From positions 1 to 64,000 of the forward strand of contig CAVXNM010000023.1 in NCBI GenBank assembly GCA_963763115.1: a stretch of 64,000 nt of DNA, in the 5' to 3' direction. Under the pieces are notes generated by a model. The model saw nothing but the letters and a program-made list of their open reading frames with translations, was not told where the DNA came from and ran no database searches. Positions 18,936-28,192 of this stretch are shown in pieces. The translations under genes were made by a program, and so were the position numbers. Numbering within the stretch: position 1 is the first letter of the stretch; each line of letters starts with the position of its first letter. This DNA is from CAVQCA01 sp963763115 (GTDB taxonomy: Bacteria; Pseudomonadota; Gammaproteobacteria; UBA9214).

Positions 18936-19972
18936 GACGCCGCAGGCGTCGACTGTGGCTGGGCCTGGTCGCGCTCACCATAAGCTTCGCCGTGCCGCTG
19001 TACTGGGCCGGCTTCGGGCCGCTGTTCGCGGAGCTGCAAAAGGTTTCGCCGCAATTGATCGCCGTCGCGCTGACCATGGTCGCAGTCGGCTGGGCGTTCA
19101 ACACCGCCCGCCTGCGGCTGCTTACCGCGAATGTCGGCGTTACCGTCCCGCGCCGCCGTGCCTATGCAGTGGTGATCAGCACCGAGTTCGCCGGCGCAGC
19201 CACCCCCGGCGGAGTGGGCGGGCCGCTCACGTATCTTTACCTGCTGCGCCGGCACGGCCTCGACTCCGCGCGCGCCGCCTCGCTGTACGCCGTCGATCAC
19301 ATCATGGACCTGGCCTTTTTCGCCACGGCCTTTCCGCTGGCGCTGCTGGTCTTCACCCTGGGCGGAAGCCTGGATGATCCGCTGTGGTTCGCGCTGGCCA
19401 TCCTCGGCCCGCTGAGCGGCGGCGTGGCGACCGTCATCGCGCTCATGCGCCACTACCGGCCGCTGATGCGCGGCATGGGCCGGGTGCTGCGCTGGCTGCG
19501 GGTCAGCCTGCGCCGCAGACAGCGCATCGCGCGCTGGATCATCCAGTTCCGGCACGCCATCGGTTTGCTGCTCGCCATGCCGCGACACCGGCTGGCGCTG
19601 CTATATCTGTATTGCGCCGGTCACTGGCTGCTGCGCTACAGCGTCCTGCCGCTGGTGCTGTTTGGGCTGGGACAGGACGTACCGTGGTCCTACCTGTTTC
19701 TGGTGCAGGGGACGCTGCTGTTCGCGGGCCATTTGAGCATGCTCCCCGGTGGCGCGGGCGGGGTCGAACTCGGATTCGCCGCGCTGCTCGCCGCCTGGCT
19801 GGACCCCGGTACGCTGGCGCTCGGGCTGCTGCTGTGGCGCTTCGTGACGTTCTACTGGTATCTGCTGCTCGGCGCACCGGTGTTCGCCATTACCACCGGG
19901 CGCGTGTCACGACTATTGCTGGATGAAGACGTGTCGAGGGCTGGCCAGGAGCCGGGTGTCCGGACTGATTGA
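18932..19972 (+). CDS. Lysylphosphatidylglycerol synthase TM-region family membrane protein
   Basis: This 346-residue inner-membrane protein has eight or so helices and motifs typical of the LPG synthase/flippase-like (UPF0104, DUF2156-less) family: 'STEFAGAATPGGVGGPLTYL' near residues 85-104 and 'HLSMLPGGAGGVELGFAALL' near 270-290. The soluble aminoacyl transfer domain of MprF is missing, so a transport or lipid-handling role is more likely than lysyl transfer. ATG 18932 overlaps the previous stop by four bases (ATGA), implying translational coupling. Together with the glycosyltransferase and deacetylase it may make and flip a modified glycolipid. Confidence 0.85.
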   Translation: MRRRRRRLWLGLVALTISFAVPLYWAGFGPLFAELQKVSPQLIAVALTMVAVGWAFNTARLRLLTANVGVTVPRRRAYAVVISTEFAGAATPGGVGGPLTYLYLLRRHGLDSARAASLYAVDHIMDLAFFATAFPLALLVFTLGGSLDDPLWFALAILGPLSGGVATVIALMRHYRPLMRGMGRVLRWLRVSLRRRQRIARWIIQFRHAIGLLLAMPRHRLALLYLYCAGHWLLRYSVLPLVLFGLGQDVPWSYLFLVQGTLLFAGHLSMLPGGAGGVELGFAALLAAWLDPGTLALGLLLWRFVTFYWYLLLGAPVFAITTGRVSRLLLDEDVSRAGQEPGVRTD

Positions 19973-20161
19973 AACAGGCAATACCGGATTCCGGTAATTG
20001 TCCATCGGTGTGTGGATGAAGGTTAGCATTTCTGCGCCCGAGCGGGTTTGTCCGCTGGCGTTGCGAAAACGATTTGCAAACGCACTGCCGGATGTGGAGT
20101 ATCACCCCGGCAATGCTGCGATTCCGGGCGGCCGCGAACCGGAGAGAACCGGAGATATTGC

Positions 20162-20872
20162 ATGAATACAGGCAGGCTGTTGTTGATGGCGGTAGTGTTG
20201 CTGGGTGCGGCGGGATGCGCGTCACTCAGGCCGTCAACCGAGGCGGGAAGTGACGCGTCACTGTCCGTGCCCGGGGGGCTGGCGGACGGGACCGGCTGGT
20301 GGTACGCGCGTTTTTTTATCGAGCGACCGGCTGGCGAGCCGCCGCGCTGGTACATCGGGACACTGCTGGGCGGTGAGGTAATCGCTCCGATGTTCGAACA
20401 GCACTACCAGGATATTCTCATCTGGCGTGTGCACCGACGCGCCGGAAACGATGAATACGGTCATGTGTTCAGCTTCATCTTCTACAGCACCGCCGCAGGC
20501 GCACAACGCATCTATGCCGACCTGGAGAAAAATTCCGTGCTGCAGCGGCTCATGCAGGAGGGCAGGGTGACCAGAGTCGGTTTCGATGATACCTCCAGCA
20601 TCTCACGACCCCGCATCGAGGACACCAGTGACCGGAACTGGCCGCTGTCCGTGCAGCAGACCTGGCCGGCACTCGCCATGGGAGCCAGCCGTATGTGGCT
20701 GGATCTGGTGGGTGAAGTCGCCGACAAACACACTGACGAGCAGGATCTGGAACGTCGGTACATAGAGGTGCAGCAGGAAGTCAATGACATCTGGGCGAAG
20801 CAGGGCCAGCATGCCGTCCTGCATCATTTGAGCGCGATCTTTGCCTATCAACCGCTGCTGATTACCTATTGA
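20162..20872 (+). CDS. Hypothetical lipoprotein
   Basis: This 236-residue protein has a type II signal peptide: 'LLLMAVVLLGAAGCASL', with the lipobox Cys near residue 19. The mature part is mixed alpha/beta with many aromatic residues ('GTGWWYARFFIERPAG', 'EPPRWYIGTLLGGEVIAP') and a helical C-terminus. It would be anchored in the outer or inner membrane facing the periplasm. I recognise no family. ATG 20162 is preceded by an adequate cggaga. An isolated repeat end (ggaacattct) lies just downstream at 20907. Confidence 0.75.
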   Translation: MNTGRLLLMAVVLLGAAGCASLRPSTEAGSDASLSVPGGLADGTGWWYARFFIERPAGEPPRWYIGTLLGGEVIAPMFEQHYQDILIWRVHRRAGNDEYGHVFSFIFYSTAAGAQRIYADLEKNSVLQRLMQEGRVTRVGFDDTSSISRPRIEDTSDRNWPLSVQQTWPALAMGASRMWLDLVGEVADKHTDEQDLERRYIEVQQEVNDIWAKQGQHAVLHHLSAIFAYQPLLITY

Positions 20873-20981
20873 ATCCGCGGGGCCGGGAAACCGGATAAGG
20901 AATAACGGAACATTCTGACCCGTCTGCCGCGTAGCTCGTTATAATTCACGCTATACCGCCACCTGCTTGTGAGTACAGACC

Positions 20982-21260
20982 ATGAAAGCCACCGCCGAAT
21001 TACAGGTCGTCCCGCTGGGTCAGTGGGTTTCCGTGAGGAAGGAAATCCGCCGGGTTGTCGAGCTGCTGCAGGGTCATGACTTCATTGTGGAGACGCATGC
21101 CTCGGGCACCAATATCGAGGGGGAACTGAAAGACATACTCGCTGCCGTCGAGCAGATTCACGAGGTGCTCCATGCCGAAGGCAGCGTGCGGCTGATCAGT
21201 TTTCTGAAACTGGAAACCCGCATCGACAAGACCCCGACGCTGGCCGGGAAGCGCCTGTAA
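20982..21260 (+). CDS. MTH1187/YkoF-family thiamine-binding protein
   Basis: This 92-residue cytoplasmic protein has the ferredoxin-like fold of the DUF77 (MTH1187) family. It shows 'ATAELQVVPLGQWVSVRKEI' at the N-terminus, 'FIVETHASGTNIEGELKDIL' in the middle with the conserved T-x-x-x-x-G-T-x-x-E-G pattern, and 'SVRLISFLKLETRIDK' at the end. Members form tetramers and bind thiamine or hydroxymethylpyrimidine-like ligands; their physiological role is unsettled. The gene stands alone. Confidence 0.88.
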   Translation: MKATAELQVVPLGQWVSVRKEIRRVVELLQGHDFIVETHASGTNIEGELKDILAAVEQIHEVLHAEGSVRLISFLKLETRIDKTPTLAGKRL

Positions 21261-21443
21261 GCCGGATAACCAAGCCGGTTTCAGGGCTTCCAGCATTGCA
21301 GGGCGCCATGTGACTCACCACCTGAAGACACTGCATGCTTCGAAAGCATCAAACGTCAGTTGACCCGGGGTCAATAAAACACCGGGGGCGACGGGAAAGT
21401 AAGCTTCAGAACTTGCACTGCACGCACCTATTTGATCGTCAAT

Positions 21444-21457
21444 TTGATCCTGATCAA
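21444..21457. promoter_or_regulatory. FNR/ANR-type operator TTGATcctgATCAA
   Basis: A perfect match to the FNR consensus TTGAT-N4-ATCAA lies in the 394-base gap between the thiamine-binding gene and the large PKD protein. A -10-like catatt at 21484-21489 would put a start near 21495, with the box near -44, close to the class II activating position. The next gene on this strand starts at 21655. Oxygen-dependent control of that gene is inference. The rest of the gap holds no gene. Confidence 0.6.
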
Positions 21458-21654
21458 GCAAATATAAAATTAATTCACGTGTCCATATTCGCCGGTTTCC
21501 GTCCGGATATAATTCAATTGAATACTTTTGTACCCCTTTCACGAGGAACAGGGCTATACAACGGTATTCAGGTGCCTGACCCCTGAAGTGAAACGCTAAT
21601 AATGAAGGGTGAGGATTCTCCTGGCGTGCCGATCGACAATTGCAGGTGATAACC

Positions 21655-24600
21655 ATGAATACAATTTCACGCAGACTGGTGATGCTGCTGTGTTTGGCGG
21701 TTTTCAGCATGGGGTCCGGTGCCACGTTTTCCATGGATGGTGACGGAAGCGGGACTGGCGTCCTGACGGAAAAGCTCAAGGTGAAGGGGTGCGGGTCCGG
21801 GAAGTGGCCGGGTGAAATAACCGGGTTTTCCATGCGCTACGATAGCACCTGGTCGCTGATGACTTCGAGGCACGCATTCAACGGAACCTATACCGACATC
21901 AAGCCTGACAAGTCATTCAACCTGACGTTGAGCCCGTCCAGTTATGCCGACCTGATCTCCGGCCTGGAGGCCGCCAGCGACGATCTTTGCGGGCTTGCCC
22001 CGGACACCTCTTCACTCACGGACATCGTTATCAAACAATTTACTGCAAAACTGAACAAAAAATGGACGAAAGTATCTATCAAGCTGGCACTGGGCGCCAT
22101 CAGGCAGGATGAGGTGACAAGCGGCAAGACATCCTATTCCCTGAAGAGCAAGCTCGGTTTTGTACCGACGGGATGCAGTGGCGAAGCCATCGGCGCCCTG
22201 AGAGGCAGTGACGCCCTTGTCTATTGCGGGAATACCGAGCCCGCGGTGATTACAGCGGACAACGCGCTCGAACTGCTGTCGGGTGTTTTTGGCGGTGGAA
22301 ATACGGTGCCCGTTCTGAGTACCGCAAGTGTGAATGAAACGCAGAATGTCAACTCTGCCGGTGTCCTTGCGCAGGGTATGGGCCCATTCGCACGGCGACT
22401 TGCCCGGCTGTTATTCAACCCGGCCCTTTATTCGGATGCGAGTGCAGACACCTCAACCATCAGGAACAATCAGGTGGATTCACCGTCAGTCCAGACGGCA
22501 TCCATCTCGATCAATGAAACCGAGTCCTGTGACAGTGGCACGCTCACCCTCAAGGGCAAGCTGAGTAACGAGGGAATCGGCGTGCTCAAGCTGGTGTTCA
22601 ACGAGTGCCTGCTTGACGGGGATGTGTTCAATGGCAGCGCACAACTCTCGATCCATGCGTTCGATCTCGGGTATCTGACGTATACGGATGCGGTAATGGA
22701 ATTCGATCTGCTTTCGTCAAGCGGTGTTTCCGGTGATGTCGCTTTAAGCGGCACGATGCGGGATCAACTCGACATGGCATCCGATACTGAGACATTGACG
22801 CTGGATCTGGTTATCCAGGACGTCATGGCAGACCGGGCGTTCAAAACAGAAGATCTGATCATCGCTAGCGTCTACGACAACTGGATGTCCCCGTCCACCT
22901 ACAGCGAGACGATCAGCGGGCGTTTTTATGATGCCGTGCAGGGTTACGTGGATGTCACTACCCTGCAGCCCCTGGCTTTTTCGGGAATGCTTCAGACATA
23001 CCCGGATGAGGGTGGCAGCCTGTTGCTGACCGGTTCCGGCGATTCCACCATTCTGTTCACGGTCCTGTCGTCGAGCACCGCCAGCCTTGCCGTGGATACC
23101 GATGGGGATGGCGTGGAAGAATACGCAAACATTATCAATACCTCGGTCATCAATGGTGACACGGGCACACCCGCAGCCCCGGTCGTCGGAGGGTGGCGAT
23201 GACCAGATGGCCGGGACCGATGCCGCCGTACTGCTGGATTCGAGCGGCAGCTTCGATGCCAATGGCGATCTCCTCAGCTACTCGTGGGAGGTGGTTTCCG
23301 GGCCGGTTGCGGACGCCGGCACGTTCACCTCGCCGCAATCTCCGGTAACGGAGTTCTCCGGGAGCGAGCCAGGCCATTACCTGGTAAAGGTCACGGCTTC
23401 GGACGGGGTAAATGTTTCCGAGGACTTCGTGTCAATAAATCTTGTTGTCGAGCTTGTTGCGATAAATCCCTTACGCCTGAATTTTCAGGTAATCGATGCA
23501 GAATACAGTAATCAACTGGACCGCATGGTGATGGTGGCGGCGAATCCGGACACTCTGCATATACTGGATCCGGTGTCAGGGTCGGATGTCAGCGTCGCCC
23601 TGCCATTGCCGCCGACCAGCATTTCGATCGGACCGGGCGGGCAGTTCGCCGCAGTCGGCCATGATGGCTATTTCTCCTATATCGACCTCACCCAGGGTCA
23701 GCTGCTGTCGACATACGCGGTCTCCACCAAGGTACTCGATATCGTACTCGCCGGTAACGGGTATGTCTATGCGTTCCCGCAACAGGATCAGTGGGAACAT
23801 ATCCGATGCATTGAACTGGCAACCGGGAACGAAACGCTGCATACCGGCAACTCTGTATATGCCGGCACCCTGGCTCGCCTGCATCCGGATGGTAGCGCAA
23901 TCTACGGCGCGAATAACGGGTTATCTCCGTCCGACATCGAGAAGTATGCAATTACACCCGGGACGGCCCAGTATCTCTACGATTCACCCTATCACGGGGA
24001 CTATCCCATGGGTGGAGAACTCTGGTTCACCGAGGACGGGAGCCGCATAATCACGCGCAGTGGCAACGTGTTCCAGTCCTCTTCCGCACAGGCGCAGGAC
24101 ATGCTCTACAGCGGGTCACTGCCCGGTGTAAGCCAGATTGAAAATGTCAGCCATTCCGTCGAGGCCGGAGTGCTGGCGGTAATACCCGGTAGTGACGATA
24201 ACGAGTTGCGTGTCTTCGAGGACCAGTTTCTCACCGAAACCCAGACACTCGACCTGCCATTACTAGAAGTTGGGGGACAGCGTCATGCCACGCACGGGTT
24301 GTTCGTGTTCTTCAGTAACAACGGTGTTCAGCTGTATGCCATCGCGCGGGTTGACGGCAGTGCCGGGCTGCAAGATGACATTCTGGTTATCACGTATACC
24401 GGCAGCCCCTGGGAGATGGTGGACGAGACAGTCTCCCGTCAATACTGCACCGGTTGCAAATGCCGGGAATGACATAACCACAGCGCTGGATCAGCCAGTC
24501 AGCCTGGACGGTACCGCCAGCCACGACTCCGACGACGATCCCTTGACCTATCAGTGGGAATTCGCTGTCATGCCAGACGGCAGTGCCAGCACCCTGTCGG

Positions 24601-25664
24601 GCGGCGGGAGCGGGACGCCCGCTTTCACCCCTGACCTGCGGGGTACCTATGTCCTCAGACTCACCGTGTCCGACGGCCAGGCCGTCGCCACTGACACCGT
24701 GGCGGTTTCGGTGCAATCAGACATCCAGGTCCTGGACTACCAGGTAATCGATGCGGAATACAGTGATGAGCTGGAGCGTATCATCATGGTTTCGGCAGAT
24801 CCTTCCACATTGCATATCCACGACCCGCTGACGGGCAGCGAGCAGACCGTGGCGCTGTCGTTGATCCCGAGCTGCGTATCGGTGAGTCCGGATGGTCTGT
24901 CGGCCGTGGTGGGTCATGACGGCTTTATCTCGCATATCGATCTGAATACTGCGAGTGTGCTGAACACCTTCCCGGTAACGGCTGTCGTCGGTGACGTCGT
25001 CCACGGCGGCAACGGGTATGCGTATGCCTTTCCAGAGTCCGACCAGTGGGTGAACATCCATACCATCAATCTCGCCACCGGCGAAGAACAGCTCAGCACC
25101 GGCAATTTTGTGCGCGAGCGCACCCGGGCAACACTGCATCCGGCCGGCAGCGCCATCTACGGCGCGGACAACGGGCTGTCGCCATCGGATATCGAAAAGT
25201 ATTCCATAACCGGCGGCAATGCGGACTATCTGTATGACTCCCCCTATCACGGTGATTTTGCCATGTGCGGCAACTTGTGGCTCTCCGAGGACGGCGAGCG
25301 GATCTTCACGGCGTGCGGCAACACCTTCCGGTCATCGCCGGACCAGGCGCAGGATATGATCTATAACGGCTCGCTCTCGATGACCAACGGCCTGCAGTCG
25401 GTGGCCCATTCAGCGGAAGCCGGCAAGGTGATCGCTGCAGAAGCCGGATCGAGCACGCGGGTTGATGTCTATGCGGATGAGTTCCTTGACTACCAAACCA
25501 GCATTACTCTGCCACAGTTTTCAACACCGGGTGGAGATTTCGACACCTATGGCCGCTTTGTGTTCTACCGTGGTGACGGGAGCCTGTTCCATGTGCTGCT
25601 GCAGGCAGACCCCGCGGCGAGTGCATTGAACGATTATGGTGTGGCGACCTACGGGGGGATGTAG
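21655..25664 (+). CDS. Giant secreted protein with two PKD plus beta-propeller units, two frameshifts
   Basis: Read as one gene of about 1,336 codons. A signal peptide ('LVMLLCLAVFSMGSGATF') is followed by a 480-residue N-terminal region that I do not recognise. Then come two tandem units of about 410 residues. Each has a PKD domain ('VLLDSSGSFDANGDLLSYSW'; 'VSLDGTASHDSDDDPLTYQW') and a WD/YVTN-like propeller ('FQVIDAEYSNQLDRMVMV'; 'YQVIDAEYSDELERIIMV'; both with 'YGANNGLSPSDIEKY'-type motifs). The frame shifts near 23185 and near 24430, both just before a PKD domain. Since domain sequence is intact on either side, indel errors are likely. It is probably an extracellular or surface protein for binding or adhesion. 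The operator at 21444 suggests low-oxygen control. Confidence 0.75.
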
Positions 25665-25985
25665 CCTGGGAACACAGCGCACGGAAACCGGTCCCGAGCA
25701 CCGTGCGGAAGTGGTGGGCCGGGTGCCGCGGTAGAACTGGACGCCTTCAGGTAGTGAACTGCGGGATCCGCAAACTCACCCACAGTTGCTGACCATCCAG
25801 CCGCCGGTTTTCACTGCATTGCACCGCATGCCCGGCAAGTTGATAATTACCGCTGGTTAATACCGGTCTGCTGCGACAGGCTGTAAACTCCCTGTCCAGC
25901 CGCTGACTACGATGACACCATGAATCCATACTGGTAATGCTGGAACCTTTATGTCCTGCGGCAGCACGCTTATGCTAGCGGATTT
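25665..25985. other. Intergenic region without recognised genes
   Basis: These 320 bases separate the giant secreted protein from the NodIJ-type transporter. A 7-bp inverted repeat cgcacgg (25678-25684) / ccgtgcg (25701-25707) could be a weak terminator, but no T-run follows. The promoter of the ABC operon should lie in the right half. Confidence 0.35.
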
Positions 25986-26930
25986 ATGACGATTTCAACG
26001 CAGCACGATGCGGCTGCCGGCAATCCGGTGATCTCCGCCCGTAATCTCAGCAAACAGTTCGGCGGTCAACAGGCAGTCAACGGCATCGCATTCGATATCT
26101 ATCCGGGCAGGTGTTTCGGTTTTGTCGGGCCCAACGGCGCCGGCAAGACCACAACGCTGCGCATGACGATGGGCCTGACGCCGACGAGCAGTGGAACGCT
26201 CTCGGTTTTCGGTCTGCCGGTCACCGGAAATGCCCCGGCGATCCGTGCCCGGGTGGGTATCGTTCCACAGGCCGACAACCTGGACCCTGACTTCACGGTC
26301 GAGGAAAATCTGTATATGTATGCGTCCTATTTCGGCCTGGCGCGCGGGCAGGTTAAATCGCGCATCGAGGGCCTGCTCGCATTCGTATCGCTGACCGACC
26401 GGCGCACGGTAAAAACCGATACGCTCTCCGGCGGTATGCAGCGGCGCTTGACCATCGCCCGCGCCCTGATAAACGACCCGGAACTGGTCGTGCTGGACGA
26501 GCCGACCACCGGTCTGGACCCGCAGGCGCGCCATGTGATCTGGGGTCGCTTGAGCGAACTCAAGGCCCGTGGCAAGACCCTGCTGCTGACCACCCATTAC
26601 ATGGAAGAGGCCGAACGCCTGTGCGATGAGCTGGTCATCATGGATCAGGGTCGCATTCTCGCTCAGGGTTCGCCCCGGGAACTCATCGAGCAGCACGTGG
26701 AACGGGAAGTCATCGAGGTGCGGGGCCGGGAGGGCGATGCATTTCTGCAACTGGCCGAAGCGTCAGGGTGTCGCATGGAACGCATGGGGTCCAGCATCTA
26801 TTGCTATTCACAGGGGTTCGCACCGCTGATAGAGACGCTCAAGGGCCGACATGACCTGAAGTACGTCCACCGCCCGACGGGCCTGGAGGACGTGTTTCTA
26901 CGGCTGACTGGACGGGAACTGCGCGACTGA
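25986..26930 (+). CDS. ABC transporter ATP-binding protein, NodI/DrrA type
   Basis: This 314-residue ATPase has all its motifs in order: Walker A 'GFVGPNGAGKTTTLRM' at about residues 47-62, Q-loop 'GIVPQADNLDPDF', signature 'LSGGMQRRLTIARALI' near 152, Walker B 'LVVLDEPTTGLDPQ' near 172 and H-loop 'LLLTTHYMEEAERL' near 206. The C-terminal extension ('RPTGLEDVFLRLTGREL') is characteristic of the NodI family of exporters. It pairs with the permease at 26930, overlapping by one base (TGATG). The substrate is unknown; relatives export lipo-oligosaccharides, lipids or drugs. Confidence 0.92.
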   Translation: MTISTQHDAAAGNPVISARNLSKQFGGQQAVNGIAFDIYPGRCFGFVGPNGAGKTTTLRMTMGLTPTSSGTLSVFGLPVTGNAPAIRARVGIVPQADNLDPDFTVEENLYMYASYFGLARGQVKSRIEGLLAFVSLTDRRTVKTDTLSGGMQRRLTIARALINDPELVVLDEPTTGLDPQARHVIWGRLSELKARGKTLLLTTHYMEEAERLCDELVIMDQGRILAQGSPRELIEQHVEREVIEVRGREGDAFLQLAEASGCRMERMGSSIYCYSQGFAPLIETLKGRHDLKYVHRPTGLEDVFLRLTGRELRD

Positions 26931-27709
26931 TGAGCCGCTGGCCCCTGCCCCGGATCCGTTCCGGCGCCCTGGCCGTATGGCGGCGCAACATCCTGGTCTG
27001 GCGCAAGCTGCTGGTGCCGGCCATCCTGATGAACTTCGGTGAACCGCTGATCTATCTGCTGGGACTGGGTTTTGGCCTGGGGCGCTTCGTGGGCGAAATG
27101 TCCGGCATGTCTTACATCGCCTTTCTGTCATCCGGCATCATCGCCTCGTCGGCCATGACAACCGCCAGCTTCGAAGGGATGTATTCGGTGTTTACCCGCA
27201 TGGTGCCGCAAAAGACCTACGAAGCCCTCCTCGCGACGCCGCTCGAAATCGACGATATCCTGGCCGGTGAAATGCTCTGGTGCGCCACCAAGAGCCTGTT
27301 CAGCGGCATGGCCATTCTTGCCGTTGCCACGGCGCTGGGCGTGGTCGGAAGCTTGCAGGCGTTGTGGGTGATTCCGGTCGTGTTCCTGATCGGACTGTGT
27401 TTCGCAGGTCCTGCTCTGATCATGAGTTCACTTGCCTACAACTACGACTTTTTCAATTACTACTTCGTGCTGATCATTACCCCGATGTACATCCTGTGCG
27501 GCGTGTTCTATCCCATCGAGTCACTGCCCCCCGCCGCGCAGGGCGCCGTCCAGGTTCTGCCGCTGACCCATGCCGTGATGCTGACCCGGTCACTGGTCGC
27601 CGGTGCGGAACTGACCCAGCCGTTGCTGCACGTTACGGTGCTCATGCTTTATGCGGTTGTCAGCTACGCTATAGCCCTTGTGCTGGTGAGAAAACGATTG
27701 CAGGTGTAG
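26930..27709 (+). CDS. ABC-2 type permease, NodJ type
   Basis: This 259-residue inner-membrane permease has six hydrophobic segments. It has the NodJ-like opening 'RNILVWRKLLVPAILMNFGE' (about residues 17-36) and the ABC-2 loop 'MTTASFEGMYSVFTRM' near residue 70. Its ATPase is encoded immediately upstream with a TGATG overlap, so the two are translationally coupled and form one exporter. The N-terminus is a little longer than usual (Pro/Arg-rich) but starts at the only fitting ATG. Confidence 0.92.
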   Translation: MSRWPLPRIRSGALAVWRRNILVWRKLLVPAILMNFGEPLIYLLGLGFGLGRFVGEMSGMSYIAFLSSGIIASSAMTTASFEGMYSVFTRMVPQKTYEALLATPLEIDDILAGEMLWCATKSLFSGMAILAVATALGVVGSLQALWVIPVVFLIGLCFAGPALIMSSLAYNYDFFNYYFVLIITPMYILCGVFYPIESLPPAAQGAVQVLPLTHAVMLTRSLVAGAELTQPLLHVTVLMLYAVVSYAIALVLVRKRLQV

Positions 27710-27765
27710 ATGCTGCTATATCCTCATGGGGGCGCCTTTCGGATTGAGAACAGGGTGTGCGTATT

Positions 27766-27969
27766 ATGAAGAAGAAACAAGGCATACCCGGTATATCACG
27801 GCAAAACCGCTTGTCCGCAGTCGGCCTGGAACGACTCGAAAGGCAACTGGCGAGCGCGTCCCGGATCAGCGACCAGGTGCTTACCCAATGGATCAAGCGC
27901 TATGGCGAGGCGGCCAGGGGAATCATTCGCAAACACGGCCGTTACCACACCGGTCTGGAAACTGACTAA
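27766..27969 (+). CDS. Small basic hypothetical protein
   Basis: The 67-residue protein is Lys/Arg-rich: 'MKKKQGIPGISRQNRLSAVG', then 'RISDQVLTQWIKRYGEAARG'. It is probably helical and soluble. I do not recognise it; the helical repeat could suit nucleic-acid binding, but this is a guess. It lies 56 bases after the ABC permease on the same strand. The ribosome site is weak (agggtg), which lowers confidence. Confidence 0.45.
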   Translation: MKKKQGIPGISRQNRLSAVGLERLERQLASASRISDQVLTQWIKRYGEAARGIIRKHGRYHTGLETD

Positions 27970-28192
27970 TGAAATGACGGACGTTGGGATACCTGCATTT
28001 AACACGCGTGCAATGAAGATGACGGTAAGACCACCGGAACTGATCGCCGAGCTGCGATCACAGCGATTCTTTCGTATATTTTCCATTCATGGCGCCGATT
28101 TCCGGGCATCCCCCTGTTCATTTCAATGAAATTACACTAAAATCCCGCCTCAACAAGCTGAGTCAGAACACTATTTCGTACGGAGGCGGGGT

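Noticed and set aside
25747..25929. 60-codon minus-strand frame in the gap before the NodI-type gene
   Set aside because: It shows no recognisable sequence, no ribosome site and an odd composition rich in Cys, Arg and Ser.
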